Source: Deltaproteobacteria bacterium (GTDB taxonomy: Bacteria > Desulfobacterota > Desulfobacteria > Desulfobacterales > Desulfatirhabdiaceae). From it: a DNA stretch of 64,000 nt. Positions 58,110 through 64,000 of the stretch are shown here, piece after piece. The position numbers were made by a program, and so were the translations under genes. Every line of letters begins with the position of its first letter. Position 1 is the first letter of the stretch. The notes beneath the pieces were generated by a model. That model was not told the origin of the DNA. It saw only the letters and a list, made by a program, of their open reading frames with translations, and did not search any database. Location: contig JACRBZ010000011.1 in NCBI GenBank assembly GCA_016219185.1, forward strand, positions 1-64,000, read 5' to 3'.

Positions 58110-58611
58110 TCATAGCTGTTCTAACCATTCATTCGCCTGATCGGCGATCTTTTGAGCGCGGTCATGACCATTGATTATCTGTCGCGCATTGAAGAAATCC
58201 TCTTTGTTACCGTTCACAAACTCGTTTAGCCGATGACCGGTGTAGACACCCCGCAACATGCCATCAACAATGACAAAAACAGATAAGGCCGGCCAGTTCA
58301 TCAAAATCCGGTTGTAGATTGACCTTTGCTTCGCCAATAAACCCGACGGGATTCTCCGAAGCCTGAATCAGCAGACCAGCACTTGCCCCCTCAATGGTGT
58401 CAGGATCAGCCTGATTCGTGGCCTCCTTAAAAAATTTCCAGGCTTCCAGCGTACGAGGCCCGATCAAGCCGTCAACATCGTCGTAAAGGTTTAGAAGATG
58501 AAGTTCAGCCAATGCCCTCTGTACGGCTGTGGCTAATTCTTTGTTCCATTTTCCGGAAGGAATCGCACCACTCATTTGGCTGAGAATCTGTTTAGCATCC
58601 ATCAAGTCCAT
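58110..58611 (-). pseudogene. Frameshifted peptidoglycan-binding/lysozyme-like gene
   Basis: 58264..58611 (…GLIGPRTLEAWKFFKEATNQ…PDFDELAGL) and 58110..58337 (…ALSVFVIVDGMLRGVYTGHRLNEFVNGNKEDFFNARQIINGHDRAQKIADQANEWLEQL) look like two halves of one ORF joined in a different frame near 58290. Confidence 0.55.
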
Positions 58612-58727
58612 AAGGTTCCTCCTTTTTATCTAAGGCGTCAAAGTTCGATGCTGAAACCGGCAGCGATTCAGCGGCATGTAGCCGCGAGCCTGTTGTTCGC
58701 CCGTGACACCTCCCGCCACAAAGCACG

Positions 58728-60836
58728 TTACAGATTCAACAGGTCGAGCGGACCTCCCGGCACGACCAACTTCGAAAAGTACCTGACTCCCAGTTGCAAT
58801 CCCAATTCCCGGTATGCCTCAAACTGCTGTTCACCGAAAAACTGGTCCCCGGTTCCCTGATCCGGAAAGGCCGGATTCTGGCGCTGGTATGCGTAGATGT
58901 CCTCCGTGAGCTTCTCCACGAGAGTCGTGTTCACATACACGATGACGCCTTCGAGGCCGCTCTTGTATCGAATCCCACCGACGACACAGGCTTCCCTGGA
59001 GATCTTCCTTACCTTGTTGACGGGCCGTATGGGCCTCGTGTCGATGGTGATCTCGGCACCGAAATCGACCCGAACACGCTCCACAGCCTTCGCCAAGTCG
59101 TCGAAGACGTAGTTGACATCCGCCGTCGCATCACAAACGATGATGTATTTGCACTCCCTTCTGATGAGCTCGTAAAGCCCCAGGTTCTCGAAATGCCCGC
59201 CATCGGAAAGGTGCAAGCTGGAACTATTCTCATTAAGCCCCCTTCCCAACATCTCGCTGAATATCTTGTACCAGGAGGGATTGCGCCACTGGACATTGCC
59301 GAGGGCAGTCGTTTGTGGATTACGTATCCAGTAACCCAGGCGGACGTTCAAAAGCGTCATCAGAAACGTGAGCGGACGCGACCGAGTGGCGTAAGTATTG
59401 GGATCGACGGCCGCACCGGAGATGGCCATGGCGGTTGCCAGGTTCACTTTTCCTTTGATATAGTCCTTTGACCGTGCATAGGATGTGCAATCGGAACCGC
59501 AGAAGAGCGGAGAGAAGATAAAGCTGTGGCCGCCTCTTTCCTTGAGCTTTGGAAGGCGCGATCCCACGGTCTGGATAGTGGCGTTGATGAGATGATAGGG
59601 AGCCGCCGTCTGCGGGATGGCGTGGAGGAGACAGAGATCTGCGTCCCGTTCGCTCGCCGGAACCGGCGGAGTTACGCTCTCATCCATAATGGATATGTTT
59701 TCTTCCCGGCCCCAGTCATCGCGAACCCGCATCGGCAGGTAGGCTTCCATGAGGCGGTTGCGGTAGAACCGGTGCATTGAGACATGATTGATGTCGGCAC
59801 AATAGGCGATGAGCAAGGAACAGCCAAGGGCCGTAAAGTACACGGCAGCGCCCGGATCGAATCGGCGGGTGATGTAGAAGAGCCATAAAAAGATGCCGTA
59901 CATCAGGAGGCTGAGGCCGAAGGAAAGGAGAAAGGAGCGGACGCCCTTTGCCTCGTTGCCGTGTTTTTTACCAGTGATGCCTCCCCAGATCGAAAGGATA
60001 CCGGCGAGGGATATGGACGACATGGCACTGTGAACCCATCCGTGAAGATAAATCTCAAGTATCACCGTCACGATCGGTATCGTGCCGATGATAACTCCGA
60101 TGGCGCCGTACATGAGCCCCCTGCCCATCGCCTTGTTCGTCCACCTCTGGAAGCTGCAATTACGTGCAGCGGCAAAGCGTGTCGTCATGGAAAACAAGAC
60201 GCCTGCAACCAGCGAGACAAGAACGACAACCATCCCCAAGAAAAGCAGGGCAGTGAACCACGTCGGTCCTTCCCTCTGTGCATAGGGCACGCCTCCGACC
60301 AACCGGTCCAGGAAGTACGGCAGCTCCGGAAGGCCCATGCCGAGTATCCAGAGGATGAAGAAAAAGATGGGAATCACAACAATGAGGTTTACGATGATAC
60401 CTGTGAGGATCGCGGCGACGAGCGCCCACCATGTAAGACCATCACCGGGAGTCATGTAATTTCCGCGTGCCCGGAATCGCGCGAGAAGCCTGTTTGCCAG
60501 GGCGTCCGTAACCGGGTTAATGGTATCAAAGGGAAAAACACTGGCCTTGAGACGAGACATGAACCACGTCAGCGACGATCCGATGTATCCGCCTCCGCTC
60601 ACCGTGGACAGATAATCGATGCACCGGAGCAGACCGACGCGGTCGAGCGCCTGGAGGATGCCCAGGTTAAACGTTGCGGAACGGATTCCCCCGCCCGATA
60701 GCGCGAGCCCCATGGCATCACAATCGGGTCTGCCCGGTTTCTTGTAGCCTGCCTTTGTGCGGCGGTTCAGAATCCTTGACCGCTCATCCTTAACAACGTC
60801 GAAAGAAGAAAACAGTTTGGGCGTCTCACTGTCCAT
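58728..60836 (-). CDS. Patatin-like phospholipase with central transmembrane region
   Basis: GLALSGGGIRSATFNLGILQALDRVGLLRCIDYLSTVSGGGYIGSSL (oxyanion G-G-G and GxSxG-like VSGGG); HLSDGGHFENLGLYELIRR. Confidence 0.85.
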   Translation of the reverse strand: MDSETPKLFSSFDVVKDERSRILNRRTKAGYKKPGRPDCDAMGLALSGGGIRSATFNLGILQALDRVGLLRCIDYLSTVSGGGYIGSSLTWFMSRLKASVFPFDTINPVTDALANRLLARFRARGNYMTPGDGLTWWALVAAILTGIIVNLIVVIPIFFFILWILGMGLPELPYFLDRLVGGVPYAQREGPTWFTALLFLGMVVVLVSLVAGVLFSMTTRFAAARNCSFQRWTNKAMGRGLMYGAIGVIIGTIPIVTVILEIYLHGWVHSAMSSISLAGILSIWGGITGKKHGNEAKGVRSFLLSFGLSLLMYGIFLWLFYITRRFDPGAAVYFTALGCSLLIAYCADINHVSMHRFYRNRLMEAYLPMRVRDDWGREENISIMDESVTPPVPASERDADLCLLHAIPQTAAPYHLINATIQTVGSRLPKLKERGGHSFIFSPLFCGSDCTSYARSKDYIKGKVNLATAMAISGAAVDPNTYATRSRPLTFLMTLLNVRLGYWIRNPQTTALGNVQWRNPSWYKIFSEMLGRGLNENSSSLHLSDGGHFENLGLYELIRRECKYIIVCDATADVNYVFDDLAKAVERVRVDFGAEITIDTRPIRPVNKVRKISREACVVGGIRYKSGLEGVIVYVNTTLVEKLTEDIYAYQRQNPAFPDQGTGDQFFGEQQFEAYRELGLQLGVRYFSKLVVPGGPLDLLNL

Positions 60837-61121
60837 CCCCCCCTCCTTGCGGCCCTTCGGCCACGTTCGAGAATTTTCTGAAAAGGCTGCTTGTTTTTTG
60901 CCAACTCCCGGCGGAGTTTCTTGATAGTGCGGATATCGTAGTCTGCAGTTGATCGAATAAAACCATTAATTGCTGATTTTAATTTATTCTGTAATTTTTT
61001 ATGTATTATATTTAAGAAACACTTGTCAATTTTTTTCGGGAATAGCGGAACCCTTGATGCGACAAGTATTCAAATACGACCTGTTCTGAAAGATCCATCC
61101 CTCTTCCCTGAGCTTCCCTTC

Positions 61122-61275
61122 ATGAACATCTGCGGCTTGCCCGCAGGATGTTTGTGAGTATTTATCTCTTAAATGCATCTTTTCGGGGTCAAAAGTGTTG
61201 GTTTAAGACCTTTTCAATCAACGATTTGCACTATTTTTTCTTTATATTCCTCATGGTTGATGTGGTCCGACCCGA
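61122..61275. repeat. Left copy of ~155-bp imperfect direct repeat with REP-like palindrome
   Basis: atgaacatctgcggcttgcccgcaggatg...tttaagaccttttcaatcaacgattt...gtggtccgac, matching 62418-62573. Confidence 0.75.
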
Positions 61276-61394
61276 TCCACGGTATTATCCGCGCAGTGCG
61301 TCGAAGTGCACAATGTGCTCAACGCGGCCTCACCGAAACCGGAATTACTCAAGCCCAAAATGGGAAACACCCATGTTAGAGCGCGCATGGCCGG

Positions 61395-62378
61395 CTATCG
61401 ACTCGCATCTTCGCGCTTGATCCACCAAGATGTGTAGCGCCCGCCATAAAGATGATCAAGGAGGAAGAGCTGCGGATCCGTACCCTCTCGTATTTGCCGG
61501 CCCTGCATCTGAATTTTCCCTCCCTGTACGGTGAAGGAGTAGGTACCGTGGGGCTTGCCGTCGATGCTAACGGACACACGGTAAAGACCGTCCGTGCTCA
61601 ATACTTCTTCAGCCTTGAAAAAGCTGTTTTGATCTCCGCCCATCGGTTTGAACAAGAGATCGGCTTGCTGCCATTGTGGCGTTAAGCGCAATGTGCCCGC
61701 ATCCGTTGCGATGACGCGATTATCTTGCATGCGTACGATTTTTGCTTCGTAGGGCGCGGCTCGTTTACTTTCATGGCCGGCCTTTTCGCGCACCCAAGTC
61801 GTGAAGCGCAGCGCCGATTTCGGATCATTACGCTGATAGAAAACGTTGCCGTAGTCGTTCCACGACCCACCTATGAAGTAACGCGTACCCGCCGACTGGT
61901 AGGGGTCGTCGGCAGGTTGCGTATCGATACTGAACGGAAAGCGATAAAATGGTTTATCCTCAAGCTGAAATTCGATCACGTAGTCGCCCGCAGTGAGCGG
62001 CCGAATCGACGCCTCGCCGCCGAGCACTTTGTAGTGACTCAATTCCCAAAGCCCCGCGATGTTCTCGCCGTACCAAATATAGGTGTTGAGTACCTGCCCA
62101 TCCGCCCGTCTCACGACACTGGCGAATTTGCCGCCCTCGTCCGGGCTGTACACATAGTTCGAATTATCCGCATGAACTGGTTGCGGCAAGCAAACGGCGT
62201 ACAACTTGTTAACGACCAACCGACCGTCAAAGTAATCTACGCTAACCGCGCCCAAGAGACTCCAATAGCTAATACCTGGCGTACACGGCACCTGCGTCTG
62301 CTCCCCCAGCGCGACGCCACTGCCGGCGCAAAACAGCAACGCGCATAAGAGCAATTTAAGTTTACTTGTCTTCATCAT
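61395..62378 (-). CDS. Exported protein of unknown function (327 aa)
   Basis: Signal peptide MMKTSKLKLLLCALLFCAGSGVALG; lies between direct repeats. Confidence 0.6.
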   Translation of the reverse strand: MMKTSKLKLLLCALLFCAGSGVALGEQTQVPCTPGISYWSLLGAVSVDYFDGRLVVNKLYAVCLPQPVHADNSNYVYSPDEGGKFASVVRRADGQVLNTYIWYGENIAGLWELSHYKVLGGEASIRPLTAGDYVIEFQLEDKPFYRFPFSIDTQPADDPYQSAGTRYFIGGSWNDYGNVFYQRNDPKSALRFTTWVREKAGHESKRAAPYEAKIVRMQDNRVIATDAGTLRLTPQWQQADLLFKPMGGDQNSFFKAEEVLSTDGLYRVSVSIDGKPHGTYSFTVQGGKIQMQGRQIREGTDPQLFLLDHLYGGRYTSWWIKREDASR

Positions 62379-62417
62379 TACGCCTCCACTGTTTTCGCAT
62401 CATCTATCATGGCCAAC

Positions 62418-62573
62418 ATGAACATCTGCGGCTTGCCCGCAGGATGCTTTTGTTGGGGCATTATCTTTTTAATGCATATTTTCTGGGTCAAAAGTGCTGA
62501 TTTAAGACCTTTTCAAGCAACGATTTATACTTTTTATCTTTATGTTCTCGATGGCTGTGGCGGTCCGACTCAG
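62418..62573. repeat. Right copy of ~155-bp imperfect direct repeat with REP-like palindrome
   Basis: atgaacatctgcggcttgcccgcaggatg...tttaagaccttttcaagcaacgattt...ggcggtccgac. Confidence 0.75.
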
Positions 62574-62783
62574 ATCCGCCGATCCGAACCCAATGTCACC
62601 GGGTACCAACAGTTTCGTCAATCCGGTACACTGACCTGTTGGACAAAGGTTTCATAATTAATTCTATCTGTTTGAAGGAAATCGTTCGCTCGTGCATCTT
62701 TCCGTCATAATATGATGCCCGTAACGATGCAATTATATCGATACAGGAAGACCGTGCACCTGTCTGATTGGCTGTTACTACAG

Positions 62784-63389
62784 TCAATAGATCAAATTCG
62801 CCCCAAAATCCGGGACCGCCCCTGAATCGATCTCAGATTTCCACTTTTTAATGTCAACAAGATGCGTTTCCCAAAAAATTACGCAGAGGTCCAGATACTG
62901 AATTACAACTTCTTTATACCCTTGCTCTAAAAGGTCCTTTGCCAGAGATAAATTGGGTCCGAAGGAGTCAAGTTGAGGTGAGCCAGGTGTTTTGCCGGCA
63001 GCTAAAAGAAAAGCTTTGGCATCATCGACTTTCCCTTCATGTAGTGCCACTCTGCCAAGAACCATGTTACCGTCATGGATTGCGTTGCCATAGTTCCAGT
63101 TGCTTTTAAACTGGGGCGCCAATGATAGAAGTTCCGACGCATATTTTTTTGCTTTTTCAAATGCTCCCATTTCGAAACTGGCTTTAGCAACTTCGTCAAG
63201 GTTATAAAATCGATCCAGGTCTGACCTGGGACCGACAAGTTGACTCTCTGCTTTCTGTAGTCTTTCCTGAAATGACTTTGCTCCAACGAACGCAGAAAAG
63301 GTGAACATCATCATTAAGAGTAAAAAAATGTTCAAAGCCATCAATTTCATAATGTCCTCTACTACGGCTAACTGGGCTTCGCTTGACAT
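62784..63389 (-). CDS. Small TPR-like/helical exported protein
   Basis: YNLDEVAKASFEMGAFEKAKKYASELLSLAPQFKSNWNYGNAIHDGNMVLGRVALHEGKVDDAKAFLLAAGKTPGSPQ. Confidence 0.6.
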   Translation of the reverse strand: MSSEAQLAVVEDIMKLMALNIFLLLMMMFTFSAFVGAKSFQERLQKAESQLVGPRSDLDRFYNLDEVAKASFEMGAFEKAKKYASELLSLAPQFKSNWNYGNAIHDGNMVLGRVALHEGKVDDAKAFLLAAGKTPGSPQLDSFGPNLSLAKDLLEQGYKEVVIQYLDLCVIFWETHLVDIKKWKSEIDSGAVPDFGANLIY

Positions 63390-63438
63390 GCCAGGCGGGT
63401 TTATGCCCGGTCATGGCCCGAGCGCTGGTTGGCTGTCA

Positions 63439-63849
63439 CTACCGCCAAATATAACGTACAAGCGCCATAGACAAAGCAAAGAGGTAGCCATACATAAAAG
63501 TATCGAGTCTTATTGGTTCATCACTACGTCGTTCCCTAAATCGTCCTATTGAGGCCATCACAAATCCGCATGCTATGGGAGTGATCAGCAGGTTTGCCAA
63601 ACGCAGACTTTTTGGAACAACGATCATTTTCGGTAATAGAAGACTCAATCCACCGGCAATGGCTCCGTAAATGAGGTAGCCTATTGCAGCCATAAACGGA
63701 CTTGCCGGTTTCGGCCGCCTGAATGGTTCAGCGAGACTTCTTACTCCTAACTCTGCCAGCAGCTCGAAAGCTACTTGAGCAAAAATTTCAAAAATGAATT
63801 GAAGTAAATAGCCAAAGAAGCTGAAGATTATTTCGAATAGGATTTCCAC
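63439..63849 (-). CDS. Small membrane protein of unknown function
   Basis: 136 aa with several hydrophobic segments. Confidence 0.55.
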   Translation of the reverse strand: MEILFEIIFSFFGYLLQFIFEIFAQVAFELLAELGVRSLAEPFRRPKPASPFMAAIGYLIYGAIAGGLSLLLPKMIVVPKSLRLANLLITPIACGFVMASIGRFRERRSDEPIRLDTFMYGYLFALSMALVRYIWR

Positions 63850-64000
63850 TTTTGATTGATTCCGCCGGTTTCAGTTTTTTATCACAGATTACTTTGCCCC
63901 ATTTAGATAGTTTTTCGGTGTTCCTCATTTGCAGATACTCGTTCCATTTCGGCTGGAGAAATGGCAAATAAAGCGAGATTCACTACAAGGGCTGATGAGG

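Noticed and set aside
61122-63480. Integron cassette array (attC sites) explaining the repeats at 61-63 kb
   Set aside because: I could not find matching GTTRRRY/RYYYAAC core pairs at the gene boundaries, and no integron integrase is in the window.
1-64000. CRISPR arrays, rRNA operons and tRNA genes
   Set aside because: No regularly spaced repeats, rRNA-like stretches or convincing tRNA cloverleaf were seen by eye. A tRNAscan/Infernal run would be decisive.

Overview
The window looks like a chromosomal segment from an anaerobic, selenocysteine-using bacterium. The gene content resembles Desulfobacterota sulfate reducers, but this is inferred from gene content only. Main blocks: (1) ~0.5-13.3 kb, minus strand: selD (itself with an in-frame UGA), a MetF/MetV + HdrA/MvhD/HdrBC-like electron-bifurcation supercluster with two ~1000-aa HdrA and three MvhD copies, plus a truncated HdrA. 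(2) ~14.6-22.9 kb: exported rhodanese, molbindin, a 2-hydroxyacyl-CoA-dehydratase/double-cubane-like protein, then an ABC-transporter operon whose permease is interrupted by an in-frame UGA in a conserved region. That operon also encodes two substrate-binding proteins, a MerB (organomercurial lyase)-like protein, a lipoprotein ending Cys-Cys, a COG0701-type permease and a small thioredoxin-like CPCC protein. It matches my recollection of the predicted 'SAO' selenocysteine-assisted organometal system. (3) ~23-32 kb: a corrinoid protein, a corrinoid-activating Fe-S ATPase, two UroD-family methyltransferases, a second ABC importer and a molybdopterin oxidoreductase. Blocks 2 and 3 share a very similar ~49-bp upstream element. 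(4) ~32.5-47 kb: mostly housekeeping genes, several decayed genes, and a class-I aminotransferase preceded by what reads as a complete alanine leader-peptide attenuator. (5) ~47-64 kb: accessory genes, including DUF1566 surface proteins, a DUF488 + AT-rich partner pair between ~360-bp direct repeats, a large secreted protein, a patatin and another repeat-flanked gene. The most interesting signals are the Ala attenuator, the UGA-containing permease with its organometal/corrinoid neighbourhood, and the shared promoter element.
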